Source: Muscardinus avellanarius
Taxonomy: Eukaryota > Chordata > Mammalia > Rodentia > Gliridae
DNA length: 64,000 nt
Assembly: GCA_963383645.1 (NCBI GenBank)
Contig: OY726563.1
Location: forward strand, 37,455,331-37,519,330
Reading direction: 5' to 3'
Position numbers and translations under genes: made by a program. Positions 1-10,022 of the stretch are shown piece after piece. The first letter of the stretch is position 1. The number at the start of each line of letters is the position of its first letter. Under the pieces are notes generated by a model. The model saw nothing but the letters and a program-made list of their open reading frames with translations, had not been told where the DNA came from and did not search any database.

Positions 1-487
1 CGCAGAGAGGATTTAAAGCTCCCAGTGGCTGAGCTCAGCACACGCTGCAGGGATTCAGAGTGGAAATCAAAACCAGAGAAGAAAAAATACGCCAGCCTCA
101 TGGCCGAGGGCGTGGCTGCGGCGCCATATTGCCACCAGTGGTGGCAGCAGCAGTGAATTCGCCGAATCCAGTACAGCTACATCTGCGTACTCAAGAACAG
201 TGAGTCAAATTGCGGGCCACAGAGGAGAAATCCCAGTACTGTACCTCACTGTACCCAGAGAGGGAGTGGTGGTGGCAGAGATATCACACCATAGGAGAAC
301 GTGCAACCTGGCACCCCCCATAGTTTAAAGCAGCCTCTATCGACTCCCTGGGTCGGAGACTCTGTGATAAAACCCAGTAAAGGAGTAGTGGGGTCTGAGA
401 TACTACTGACTCGAGATCCAGAACACCTTAAGTGAAGTCATAGTGACCCAAGGGAAGAACCCAGAGAAGGCACAAGCATCCGAAATC

Positions 488-1408
488 ATGGGAAAGAGGA
501 ATAATACTGGAGCAATGAATACCGCCCACAACCCCACAACATCAGAACCCGATAAAACAGAAAATCAGAGATTTCTAGAAGATCAAATCAGGAAAATAAC
601 TGTAGAAATAATAGAGGTGCTTCAAAAAGAACTCAGAGAGTGCCAAAAAGAGATAAAGGATGCAATTAATGAAGTAAAGGCCTCAATTCAAAGCACAAAC
701 AACCGATTAGAACACATGGAGAACAGAATCTCGCTCTTAGAAGATGAGCAATCCAAAAATGAACGCATAGTTTCTAATCTAGAAAAAAATATCAGACAGC
801 AGGAATCTGACATTGAAGAAATATGGGCCCATCTTAAGAGAGCTAACCTAAGAATAATTGGAATAGAGGAGGGAAAAGAAAGTGAAACCAAAGGGATCAA
901 CAATCTCTTCAAGGAAGTAATAGCAGAAAATTTTCCAAACATAGTGCAAGAGGTTGATACACAGGTCCAGGAAACTTATAGAACTCCCTTTAGACAGGAT
1001 CGGAGAAGAGGATCCCCACGCCACATAATTGTCAAAATGACCAATGTGGAAGCCAAGCAGAGAATCTTAAAGGCAACAAAAACAAAGGGCCAAGTGACAT
1101 TCAGAGGCAAACCAATTAGAATCACTCCAGACTTCCCAAACCAAGTCATGAGAGCCAGAAGGGCTTGGAGTAACATATTCCAAACTCTGAAAGAAAACAA
1201 CTTCCAGCCAAAAATTTCCTATCCAGCAAAACTTTCTATCAAATTAGATTGAGAAATAAGAAGCTTCCATGACAAACAGAAACTGAAGGAATTTATGTCT
1301 TCAAAACCAGCGCTAGAGAAAATACTCAAAGAGATTAACTACAAAGAAGAAATAGGTAACACTCACCAGAACCAGAGAAACAAGATTTTCCATCCAACAG
1401 ACAACTAA
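488..1408 (+). pseudogene. L1 ORF1 (ORF1p-like), one in-frame stop
   Basis: Encodes an L1 ORF1p-type RNA-binding protein. I chose the ATG at 488 (MGKRNN...) because mammalian ORF1p starts with MGK; the open frame also has an upstream ATG at 443. A low-complexity N-terminus is followed by a coiled coil with heptads (about residues 30-110), then the RRM (about 115-210, including ANLRIIGIEEG), then the C-terminal domain with the family motif ISYPAKLS. TGA at 1250-1252 ends the frame just after ISYPAKLS. The same frame resumes as EIRSFHDKQKLKEF and runs to TAA at 1406-1408, so the lesion is one nonsense substitution. The full frame is 306 codons plus stop, a little shorter than human ORF1p (338 aa). 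Confidence 0.85.
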
Positions 1409-1484
1409 GACTGGTTATCTGTGGAGATTCATTATTTATGTTAGTCTTTTACCTATCTCTAAATTGTATTGTTTGCCTTTATTG

Positions 1485-2125
1485 TTGTTAATTTTTAGGA
1501 TTTCTAGTTGGGATATTAATATACCTTCAGATATAGCATTTGGAAATATTTTATCCCATTCTATTAGTAACTTTTAACTCTGTTTACATTGTCTTTGGAT
1601 ATACAATATTTTTTTTTTAGGGAGTTTGTATATTCTTCTGTTGCCTGTGCCATTGAAATCATATCCAAGAAATCACTGCCAATTTCAATGTTGTGAGGTT
1701 TTATGACCCGGATTTTCTCCTAAAAGTTTATAGTCTTAAGATTTATATTTAGGTCTTTTATCTATTTTGAGTTAATACTTGTATGTGGGATTAGGTAAGG
1801 GTCCAATTTTATTCTTTTCCATGTAATTATTATTTTTCAACAATATTTAGTTAAAAGAATATTATTCCCACCACCAAATGTTCGTGGAAACCTTGTCAAA
1901 AACAACTTGACAATATAGGGAAGAATTTAGCTCTAGGCTTGTATTTAACTCCAATGGTTTATATATCTGCCTTTAGAACAGTACTACACTGTTTCAATTA
2001 TTGTAGCTTTATATGGTTTGAAATCAGAAAATATATATCTGCTAGCTTTGTTCTTCTTCAAGATCGTTTTGGGTATCTAGAATTCATATTCCATATTAGG
2101 ATAGATTTTTTTCTGAAAAATAAAT
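1485..2125 (-). repeat. Antisense fragment of old L1 ORF2 inside copy A
   Basis: Read on the minus strand this matches the C-terminal half of L1 ORF2. On the plus strand it shows the usual antisense-L1 landmarks in order: a segment like 'ttatcccattct', then 'gttgcctgtgccattg', 'taaaagtttatag', 'ttttgagttaat', 'gggtccaattttattctt' and 'actgtttcaattattgtag'. It looks more like ancient L1M-type ORF2 than the younger L1 at 32700-34860. The equivalent block is in copies B and C at the same place, so it belongs to the family. Confidence 0.75.
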
Positions 2126-2481
2126 ATATAAATATATGATAGTTTCACCAAAAAAACAGAAAAAAATATGCTCTGGTAAGAAAGAAAGCAAAAAGAAATA
2201 TTGAAATGTTATCTTTAAATCATCAAAAGCTTGGCATCAGACAAATGAAACTGTTATGTGAGATTATCATTTTTAATTTTGGATATTGTTATAATACTAG
2301 ATGTCAACCACTAAGCCAAGCATGGGAGGGAGGGATGGGGAGAGAATGGGGTGGGGATCGGGTGGGGACTGACTGGGCAATGTGTGCATGTATGTCTACA
2401 AAAGTTTGTATCCCACTATGATGTATGAATACAGTGCACCAATAAAATAAAATAAAAAAAATAAAAAATAAATAAAAAAAG

Positions 2482-2750
2482 AAGATAAAGGGAGAGGTCA
2501 AGGATAACTTAGGTCATTTTGGGCTGCAAAGCCAGAAAAATCAACTGCCACCCACTGAAATGGAGAGGGAGGAAAAGATCAGACAGATTTTGGGGAAAAG
2601 TTCAGGGATTTAGTTTCAAGCAGGTTAGGTGTAAAGTGCTTATTAAATATCCAAAAGCAGATGTCAGATAGACATTATTCAGATTAAGGGTAGATGTTTG
2701 ATCTGGAGATGTCAATTTGGAAGAATTTTAAAATTTATTCCTAAATTTAC
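2482..2750 (-). repeat. L2 LINE fragment
   Basis: The plus strand carries the reverse complement of L2: an AGAGGTCAAGGATAAC-like stretch, 'agttcagggatttag', 'agatgtcagatagacat' and 'gatctggagatgtcaatttgg'. Very diverged, ancient mammalian LINE. Boundaries approximate. Confidence 0.5.
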
Positions 2751-2769
2751 AACAAAATTCTCTCCCCTC

Positions 2770-2970
2770 TCTCTCCTTTTTGTACTAGGCATTGAACCCA
2801 AGGCCTCACACATTCTAGGCAAGTACTCTACCCCTGAGCTCCATCCCTAGCCACTTTTACTTTGAAACAGAGTCTCACTAATTTGCTAAGGCAGGCCTCG
2901 AACCTACGATCCTCTTTTCTCACTCTCCCAAGTACTGGGAACACAGGCATGTGCCCCCATGCCTGGCTTA
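2770..2970 (-). repeat. B1-dID SINE (7SL-tRNA dimer)
   Basis: Antisense SINE. The tRNA-like half comes first on the plus strand (reverse of the ID A and B boxes), then the 7SL half ending in 'tgcccccatgcctggctt'. Moderately diverged. Confidence 0.8.
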
Positions 2971-3407
2971 GTATAAAGCATTTTTTATGATTTTCTTCAC
3001 TTAGCAATATGCATTTGAGAATCAGTCACATTGTTGCATTTACCAATTTTTCTTTCTTTGCTAAGTAATATTCCACTCTGTGGAGCTACCAGATTTTGTT
3101 CATTCATTCACTCACTGGAGGACATATAGGTTGTGCCTACTTACTACCAATTATGCTAAAGCTGGTATAAACTTGCATGTAATATGCAAGTTTCTGCATG
3201 GACACACGTTTTCCACAAATTTAAGACTTTTGCTCTGGTCCACACAAGTGGGATTGTCTGGTCACATGGGAAGCATGTTGAACTTCATAAAATACTGTCA
3301 AGCTATCTTTCATTTCCAACACCAATGTCAGTTGTGTGTTTAAGTACCTCACTGTGGTTTTCATTTGCCTTTCTCTTAATGACTAATGATGTTGCATCTT
3401 TTTTGTT

Positions 3408-3500
3408 GCTTGTTTTGTTTTTGTGGTGCTGGGGATGGAACTTAGAGCCTTGCATAAAAAAGGCAGGAGCTCTGCCACCGAGCCACATCTCCAGCCCATT
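3408..3500 (-). repeat. ID SINE
   Basis: tRNA-derived ID element in antisense inside the old L1. The plus strand shows 'gtggtgctggggatggaac' and ends at 'gagccacatctccagccc'. Confidence 0.7.
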
Positions 3501-3650
3501 GAATATCTTTTTAGGCAATTATTTCCCATCCAAATGGCTTCTTTGGTCAAGTACCATTCGAGTATTTGCCCATTTTTAGTTTAGTTATTTGCTTTCATAT
3601 GGTTGAGAGTGGAAAATTCTTTACAGAGCCTGCTTAAAAGTCTTTTGTCA

Positions 3651-3652
<2 letters not shown>

Positions 3653-3701
<49 letters not shown>
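3653..3701. repeat. (TA)n microsatellite
   Basis: About 24 uninterrupted TA units inside antisense L1 sequence. Confidence 0.97.
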
Positions 3702-3702
<1 letters not shown>

Positions 3703-3977
3703 CAAGTCTGTAGATTGTCTTTTTATTCTTTTAAAAGTGTTTTTGGCAGAGCAAAAGTCTTAAATTTTGATGTACTAGTTTTATCTACTTTTCTTCTATA
3801 GACTATGTTTTCGGTATTGTACTCAAGTACTCATTGCCTGATGGAAGCTTGCAAAGACTTTTTTATTTTAGTTTTGTACCCTTACAGATTTAGGTTTTCC
3901 ATTTAGGTCTATGAGGTTAATTTCTTAGTTAATTTTTGTACAAAATGAGCTATCGTCAAGGTATTTTTTTGATTTAT

Positions 3978-4455
3978 GGGTATTAACTTTGTCCAGATAG
4001 CTATAACAAAATACCATAAACTGGGTGACTTAAAAACAACAGCCAAGTATGGTAGCATACACTTTTATTCCCAGTTGTTTGGAGGCTGAGACAAGAGGAT
4101 CACAGGTCCAAGACCAGACTCAGCAAGTAGTGAGACTCTCATCAACCTAGTTAGATCCTGTTTCAAAACCAAAAATAAAATAGAGCTGGAGGTGTATCTT
4201 GGAGGTACAATGTCTCTGAGTTCAATCCCCAGTACCACACACAAAAATAAAATAAAACAAGATAAAATAAAATAAAACAAAACAACAGGAACATATTTTT
4301 CCTAGCTCTAGAGGTGGAGAAGTCCAAGATCAAGTCAAAGGTAGATTCAATGCCTGGTCATGTCTTGCTTCTCAATTAGGTGGCACTCTTTTGCTGTGAT
4401 CTTATGTGGTAGCAGTGACAAGGTAGCTCTCTGAGGCCTCTTTTTTAAAAAAATA
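3978..4455 (-). repeat. MLT1 LTR, first part
   Basis: Antisense MLT1 (ERVL-MaLR) LTR. It has the typical 'tagctataacaaaatacc', 'ataaactgggtgact', 'gaagtccaagatcaag' and 'tagctctctgaggcctctttt'. It is interrupted by a SINE at 4043-4278 and by copy B, and continues at 7078-7440. Confidence 0.75.
4043..4278 (+). repeat. B1-dID SINE with 10-bp target duplication
   Basis: Sense SINE inserted in the MLT1 LTR, with an A-rich AAAATAAAATA tail. The target duplication is aaaacaacag at 4033-4042 and 4279-4288. Confidence 0.88.
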
Positions 4456-4685
4456 CTGACTCTAGACTTCTGGGAAGAAGGCAACGGAGAAAAGTGGGGC
4501 TTACGAGCCCCGCTAACAACCAATCTCTATTACCACAAAATCAGCGCCTTTCATAGCCAGAAAACACTATCAGCAGAAAAACAAAAAATGTAATTACAAG
4601 GGACAGAGAAAAAGAGGGCTGGAAAAATGAGACACCAGAAAGAAACCAGACCGCAGTGCTGCAGCCGGAGCTGTGGCGCAAAGCG

Positions 4686-5080
4686 GCGGGCGCCATTTTC
4701 CCTTGCAGCACCAGGCTCCAGAGAAGAGGGGGACTCAGAACGGAGCTCAGAGCCAGAGAGGAGATACGCCGGCCTCACAGCCGAGGACGCAACAGCAGCA
4801 CCTTACTGCCGGCAGCAGCGGTAAGCTCACCGGACGGCACTAGACCAACACACTCAACAGCCCACCAGGCTCCAGAGAGGAGTGGCGGACAGCGAGCCGA
4901 GGTGAGCTGCTGTGGATCAGCTGGGAGGAATTCGGCAGATTTCTTGGCGCAGGGAGCATCTAAAGCTCCCAGAGGCTGGGCTCAGCACACCCTGCAGGGA
5001 CTCAGAGCGGAGCTCAAAAACAGAAAAGAAATACGCCAGCCTCACGGCCAAGGGCGTGGCAGCGGCGCCATATTGCCACC
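4686..5080 (+). promoter_or_regulatory. L1 5'UTR with repeated units and YY1-like motifs
   Basis: Two related units are offset by about 267 bp: 'ggagctca' occurs at 4742 and 5009, each followed by 'atacgcc' and 'gcctcac'. CGCCATTTT (about 4689) and CGCCATATT (about 5067) match the reverse of the YY1 core AANATGGCG, a known L1 promoter element. Promoter activity is inferred from the family. Confidence 0.5.
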
Positions 5081-5432
5081 GGTGGCAGCAGCAGCGAATT
5101 CACCGAGTCCACTACAGCTCCATCTGCACACTCAACAACAGTGAGTCAAATTGTGGCCCCTAGAGGAGAAATCCCAGTACTGTACTCTCTGGGACTTGAC
5201 CCAGTAGGGGAGTGGTGGTGGCAGAGATATCACACCATAGGAGAACGCCCAACCTGGCACCCCCCATGGTCTAAAGCAGCCTCGATTGACTCCCTGGGTT
5301 TGAGACTCTGTGATACAAGCCAATAAAGGCATAGTGGGGACCGAGATACCACAGACTCGAGATCCAGAGCACCTTAAGCGAAGTTGTAGTGACCCAGGGA
5401 AGAACCCAGAGAAGGCACAAACTTCCGAAATC

Positions 5433-5933
5433 ATGGGAAAGAGGAATAAAAATGGAGCAATGAATGCCCACAACCCCACAACATCAGAACCTGAAAAAAC
5501 AGAAATTCAGAGATTTCTAGAAGATCAAATCAGGAAAATAACTGTAGAAATAATAGAGGTGTTTCGAAAAGAATTCAGAGAGAGCCAAAAAGAGATAAAG
5601 GATGCAATTAATGAAGTAAAGTCCTCAATTCAAAGTACAAACAACCAATTAGACCACATGGAGAACAGAATCTCGCTCTTAGAAGATGATCATTCCAAAA
5701 ATGAACGCATAGTTTCTAACTTAGAAAAAAAATCCGACAGCAGGAATCTGACATTGAAGAAATATGGGTCCATTTTAAGAGAGCTAACCTAAGAATAATT
5801 GGAATAGAGGAGGGAAAAGAAGGTGATACCAAAGGGATCAGCAGTCTCTTCAAGGAAGTAATAGCAGAAAATTTTCCAAACATAGAGCAAGAGGAACCAG
5901 AGAAACAAGATTTTCCATCCAACAGACAACTAA
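5433..5933 (+). pseudogene. L1 ORF1, frameshifted and internally deleted
   Basis: Same ORF1 as copy A, starting at ATG 5433 (MGKRNK...). The coiled coil reads well to about 5731. There an A-run plus base loss shifts the frame, and it stops by 5792. At about 5893 the sequence jumps from the RRM region straight to the last codons of ORF1. About 415 bp present in copy A (about 956-1369), including most of the RRM and the C-terminal domain, is missing. The ORF1 stop is at 5931-5933. It cannot make a working ORF1p. Confidence 0.82.
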
Positions 5934-6010
5934 GACTGGCTATCTGTGGAGATTCATTATTTATGTTAGTCTTTTACCTATCTCTAAATTGTATTGTTTG
6001 CTTTGATTGT

Positions 6011-6645
6011 TGCTAATTTTTAGAATTTCTAGTTGGAATATTAATATACCTTCAGATATAGCATTTGGAAATATTTTATCCCATTCTATCAGTAACTTTT
6101 AACTCTGTTTACATTGTCTTTGGATATACAATATTTTTTTATTTTTAGGGAGTTTGTTTACCCTTTTGTTGCCTGTGCCATTGAAATCATATCCAAGAAA
6201 TCACTGCCAATTTCAGTGTTGTGAGGTTTTATGACCCAGATTTTCTTCTAAAAGTTTATAGTATTAAGATTTATATTTAGGTCTTTTATCTGTTTTGAGT
6301 TAATATTTGTATATGGTATTAGGTAAGGGTCCAATTTTATTCTTTTTCATGTAATTATTATTTTTCAACAATATTTAGTTAAAAGATTATTATTTCCCCC
6401 ACCAAATGTTCGTGGAAACCTTATAAAAAATAACTTGACAATATAGGGAAGAATTTATCTCTAGGCTTTTATTTAACTCCAATGGTTTATATATCTGCCT
6501 TTAGAACAGTACTATACTGTTTCAATTATTGTAGCTTTATATGGTTTGAAATCAGAAAATATACATCTTCTAGCTTTGTTCTTCGAGATTGTTTTGGGTT
6601 TCTAGAGTCCATATTCCATATTAGGATAGATTTTTTTCTGAAAAA
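6011..6645 (-). repeat. Antisense fragment of old L1 ORF2 inside copy B
   Basis: Collinear with the block at 1485-2125 of copy A, with the same entry and exit points and scattered substitutions and small indels. Confidence 0.75.
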
Positions 6646-7077
6646 TAAATAAATGTATGATAGCTTCACCAAAAAAAAAGAAAAAATATTCTCTGGTAAG
6701 AAAGAAAGCAAAAAGAAATATTGAAAGGTTATCATTAAGTCATCAAAAGCTTGGTATCAGACAAATGAAACTGTTATGTGAGATTATCATCATTAATATT
6801 GGATAAATTGCTATAATACTAGATGTCAACCACTAAGCCAAGCATGGGAAGGAGGGATGGGGAGGGAACGGGGTGGGGACTGGGTAGGGACTAACTGGGT
6901 GATGTGTGCATGTATGTCTACAAAAGTATTATCTTTATAACATTATGATGTATGAATACAGTGCACCAATAAAAATAAATAAATAAATATATAAATAAAA
7001 ATTAATTATTTATTTAATAAATAAATTATTTATTAAATATTATTTTATTTATTTAATAAATAAATTAATTAATTAAA

Positions 7078-7440
7078 ATCTATTCAAGGGATTTCTCATG
7101 ACTTAACCACATCCTAAAAACTCCTAACTACTTTGGAGGTGAGGTTGTTTTTGTTTTATTGTTTTTTGGCATGATGCTGGAGATTGAACTCAGGGGTATC
7201 CTACCTCCAAGCTACACCCCAAGCCCTATGTTTTTTAAATTTTGCAACAGAGTGTCACTAAGTCATGGAAGGCCTCACTAAGTAGCTGTTAACCTACAAT
7301 CCTCCTGTCTTGACCTTTCAAGTACTGGGATTATAAGGATGTACCACCGTACCCAGCTTAGAGGTGAAGTTTGAACACATGAATTTTGGGGGGACATAAA
7401 CACTGAAACCAAAACAGGCATCTCATTAATTATTCAAGCA
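7078..7440 (-). repeat. MLT1 LTR, second part
   Basis: Continuation of the LTR at 3978-4455: 'gatttctcatgacttaac', 'ggaggtgagg', then after the SINE 'cacatgaattttggggggac' and 'ataaacactgaaacc'. It is the expected MLT1 terminus. Confidence 0.72.
7148..7361 (-). repeat. B1-dID SINE
   Basis: Antisense SINE in the MLT1 LTR. Flanks gaggtgaggtt (left) and gaggtgaagtt (right) look like a target duplication with one mismatch. Confidence 0.8.
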
Positions 7441-7504
7441 CTATCTGCAGAATTTCTATTCTTTTTTATGATTTCTTCTCTTTCATTTTGTAATCCTGTT
7501 TTCT

Positions 7505-7575
7505 CAGGACTGGAGGTGTAACTCAGTGCCTAGCATGTGCAAAATACTGGGGTCCACCCTAGTATTGAAAAAAAA
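7505..7575 (+). repeat. ID SINE fragment
   Basis: Degenerate sense ID: 'ggactggaggtgtaactcag' followed by 'gcctagcatgtgcaaaatac'. No clear tail. Confidence 0.5.
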
Positions 7576-7645
7576 TTTTTTTCTTAGTTCTTTAGGTTGA
7601 ATAATCTCTATTCATCTGTTTTCAATTTCCCTCACTTCTTTTTCT

Positions 7646-8210
7646 TTTTTTTAAATATCACGATTTTATCTACAATAAAAAGGCTCGATTCACAAAAATA
7701 TACATATGACTTAGAAATTTATAGGTATGTAATCACATAGTCTTAAGATATATCAAACAAAAGTTGAAAGATATAAAAGGAAAAACAGAAAAATCTACAT
7801 AGAGATTTTCTATCTTCTTGTGATTAATACAACAGGCAGACAAAAAAATCAGTATGAACATAGGTTTATACAAAACAATAAGTAATTTTGACTGAATGGC
7901 CAGAACATTACACCAGACAACCACATAATACAGGTTCTTTTTAAGCACATTTACCAAAACTGAACATATACTGAGACCTAAAGCAAGAATCAACACCTTT
8001 CAAGCAATGAAATCAATTTAGAGAGTATTCTTTGACTACAAATACAACAAATCTAGAAATTGATAGCCAAAAAAATAATAACCCAAATATCACAATATGT
8101 TTGATAATGAAGAAAAATAGTTCTAAATAACTTCTGGATCAAAAAAGATATCCTAATGAAAATTAGAAAATATTTTGAGTTGAATGACCATGAGATGCAA
8201 GCAAAGATGT
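7646..8210 (-). mobile_element. Retrotransposed antisense L1 ORF2 transcript (inferred)
   Basis: A 565-bp insertion flanked by a perfect 16-bp target duplication, cctcacttctttttct, at 7630-7645 and 8211-8226. A T-run at 7646-7652 is a poly(A) tail on the minus strand, so the copied RNA ran leftward. The body is L1 ORF2 endonuclease-region sequence in the plus orientation ('ttctttttaagcacattta', 'attagaaaatattttgag'). The RNA was therefore antisense to L1. A GATAAA near the tail on the minus strand might be a weak polyadenylation signal. Confidence 0.6.
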
Positions 8211-8254
8211 CCTCACTTCTTTTTCTATCATCTCAATTTTTCTATCAAACCTAT

Positions 8255-9110
8255 CAGTGTATTTTAGTCAGCATTTTTCTAGCTAAAATACAAAAGGATT
8301 GACCATGTAACAAAGAGGAAAGAAGATTTGTTCTTTTATGGTTTCCAGGGTCAGTCCATGTGAGGCTGGGAATCATAGATCTCAGGGCATGGTGGCAGGA
8401 AGTGGAGATAGGGAGAGCACATGGGCTGTGCTCCTCACATCATGGAGGTTGGAAGCAAGATAGCAACCTGGGAGAGAAGGAATCATAGATACTCACCAAG
8501 ACTTTAGCCCCCTCCGGGGACTCACCCTCTCCAGCCACTACTAGAAGAGGTTGCCCAGACATTTCTAGAAGAGAGTGCTATCATCTTGGAAGGCCAAGAA
8601 TTGTAGACATGACCGCAGCCAGGTTAAATACCAGCAAAAAGCAGAATGCTGAACTTTGTCTTTGTTGACTATCAGAAACAGCCAGCAAGGGCTGAACCAC
8701 GATAACATGCTCCTGCTGATGCTCCCAGACAATAAGTGAGAAACAAATCTGGTTAAGATAAAGACTGAACCTTTGTGCAGCAAACATTGGCTTCATATTT
8801 ACAGCAGTGCTTATATAAGCCATTCTTCCTGCCCACACTATAGAAGCTTGTTGCTTTCTAATAAAGTTCTTCCTTCTTTAGGATGTTCCATGAACTTTGC
8901 ATTTTGTTCCTCATTGCTGCACCATCTCTCTTCACTTTGAATGACTGCCATGCTTCTTGAGACAAGCAAGCTATACCCTTCCAGTCTAGGCCACCATCTG
9001 GATAAATTCATTACAATTAATTTATCCACTGCTGAGATTATAACCCTCATGACTCACTTACACCATCTCCAAACACCACTTTATGAGCTCTTCAAGGGGT
9101 CATTCTACAT
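8255..9110 (-). repeat. MaLR-type LTR, interrupted
   Basis: On the minus strand, 9110-8870 matches the start of the LTR at 17276: both have 'tggtgtttggag', then 'gagtcatgagggtt' and 'gataaattaat'. The other end (8490-8255) reads as a MaLR 3' end ('cctcacatggactga', 'gctgactaaaatac'). The whole is longer than one LTR. About 8490-8870 is extra sequence I cannot assign. Confidence 0.5.
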
Positions 9111-9440
9111 CTAACCATAACACAGCTTTTTTTTCAGTCCTAAAGTTTCCACTTGATTCCCTTTTTAGAGTTTCTATTTCTCTTTTAAGAGCATCTATCA
9201 TTCCGTTCATTTTAGGATTGTTCACCCTTACTTCATGGAACATGGTTGTAGTAACTGCTTTAAAGTCTTAGTTCAGTCATATGGACTATCACTGTGTGGG
9301 TATCTGTTTATTGTTCTTTCCCTTGTGAATTTGTTGGATTTTCCTGGCTCCCTTGTATGTTGAAATATTTTAGATTACATTCTGGACATATTGACTATTA
9401 TGTGGTGAGACTGGCTTTAGTCTTGTTCAAATTCTTTCTG

Positions 9441-9622
9441 CCTTGGTACTGGGAATTAAATTTAGTGAAGTTCTACCACTGAGCTACACTCCCAGCTCTT
9501 TATATTCTTAATTTTGAAATAAGGTCACACTAAGTTGCTGCAGCTGTCGTCGAATCTGTGACCCTCTTGTCTCAGGCTTTCAAGTACTGGGGTCACAGGC
9601 ATGCACCACCACATCAGGTTGT
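9441..9622 (-). repeat. B1-dID SINE
   Basis: Antisense SINE: 'ttggtactgggaattaaat' on the tRNA-like side and 'caggcatgcaccaccacat' on the 7SL side. Confidence 0.8.
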
Positions 9623-9738
9623 GTAAAATATCCTCTCGAGAATATCAATAGATTTTTATTGTTCTTGTAGCAGGAAATGTTTAGGTTAAGACCTCAAGTT
9701 TTGTCTCACTTTCTGTGGGCAGTACTTGAAATATCCTT

Positions 9739-9829
9739 TCTTCCTTCCTTCTTTCCTTCCGTCCTTTTAACTTTTATTCCTTCCTCCTTGCCTCTCTGCC
9801 TCCCTCCCTCCCTTCCTTCCTTGCTTTTC
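9739..9829. repeat. Pyrimidine-rich TTCC/CCCT tract
   Basis: Irregular TTCCTTCC and CCTCCCTCCC runs, possibly derived from the poly(T) end of the adjacent antisense SINE. Confidence 0.85.
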
Positions 9830-10022
9830 TTCTTTTTGTGGTGCAGAGAATTGAACTCAGGGGCATTGTGCCTCTGAGATACACCCCCAACCCTTTTTAT
9901 TTTACAGTTTTTATTTGGAAACGGAGTCTCACTAAGTTGCTGAGGCTGGCTTCCAACCTACAATCCTCCTGTCTCAGCTTCTCAAGTACCAGGATTATAG
10001 GTATGTGCCACCATACCTGACT
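9830..10022 (-). repeat. B1-dID SINE
   Basis: Antisense SINE from 'ttttgtggtgcagagaatt' to 'tgtgccaccatacctgact'. Confidence 0.85.

Larger units (their letters stand above)
1..2481 (+). mobile_element. ORF2-less composite L1 (HAL1-like), copy A
   Basis: Non-autonomous L1-type retrotransposon, cut by the window start. It begins inside a GC-rich 5'UTR that matches copy B from about position 4950. ORF1 follows (488-1408). Where a sense ORF2 is expected there is an antisense piece of an older L1 ORF2 (about 1485-2125), then a segment of unclear origin. The end is a G-rich L1 3'UTR with a tail of AATAAA-like repeats (2440-2481). The tail resembles the 3'UTR of the ordinary L1 ending near 35060. 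Copies B and C share the same junctions. Known 'half-L1' (HAL1) elements also keep ORF1 and lack ORF2, so mobilisation by another L1's ORF2 protein is inferred. Confidence 0.8.
2971..3975 (-). repeat. Old L1 (L1M-type) ORF2 and 3' portion
   Basis: Antisense L1 recognised from landmarks such as 'taatattccactctgtgg', 'catttgcctttctcttaatgac', 'ttttgtcaaatatt' and 'gattgtctttttattctttt'. It is interrupted by an ID element (3408-3500) and by a TA repeat. All frames are broken. Confidence 0.75.
4456..7077 (+). mobile_element. ORF2-less composite L1 (HAL1-like), copy B
   Basis: Most complete 5' end of the family. It starts with a GC-rich L1 5'UTR (4456-5432) containing two related units, then ORF1 (5433-5933, internally deleted), the antisense old-L1 ORF2 block (about 6011-6645) and the G-rich 3'UTR. 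The 3' end at about 6970 is followed by an AT-rich tail of ATTTA/TAAAT repeats to 7077. It splits an MLT1 LTR, whose halves flank it at 4455 and 7078. A convincing target duplication was not seen, perhaps because of the AT-rich tail. Copy B sits in a different host repeat from copy C, so the two are separate insertions, not a local duplication. Confidence 0.82.

Noticed and set aside
5870..5940. Copy B junction as a spliced-out intron
   Set aside because: Compared with copy A, the missing part could start with GT, but it would then not end in AG when bases are assigned to fit the junction. A deletion fits better.
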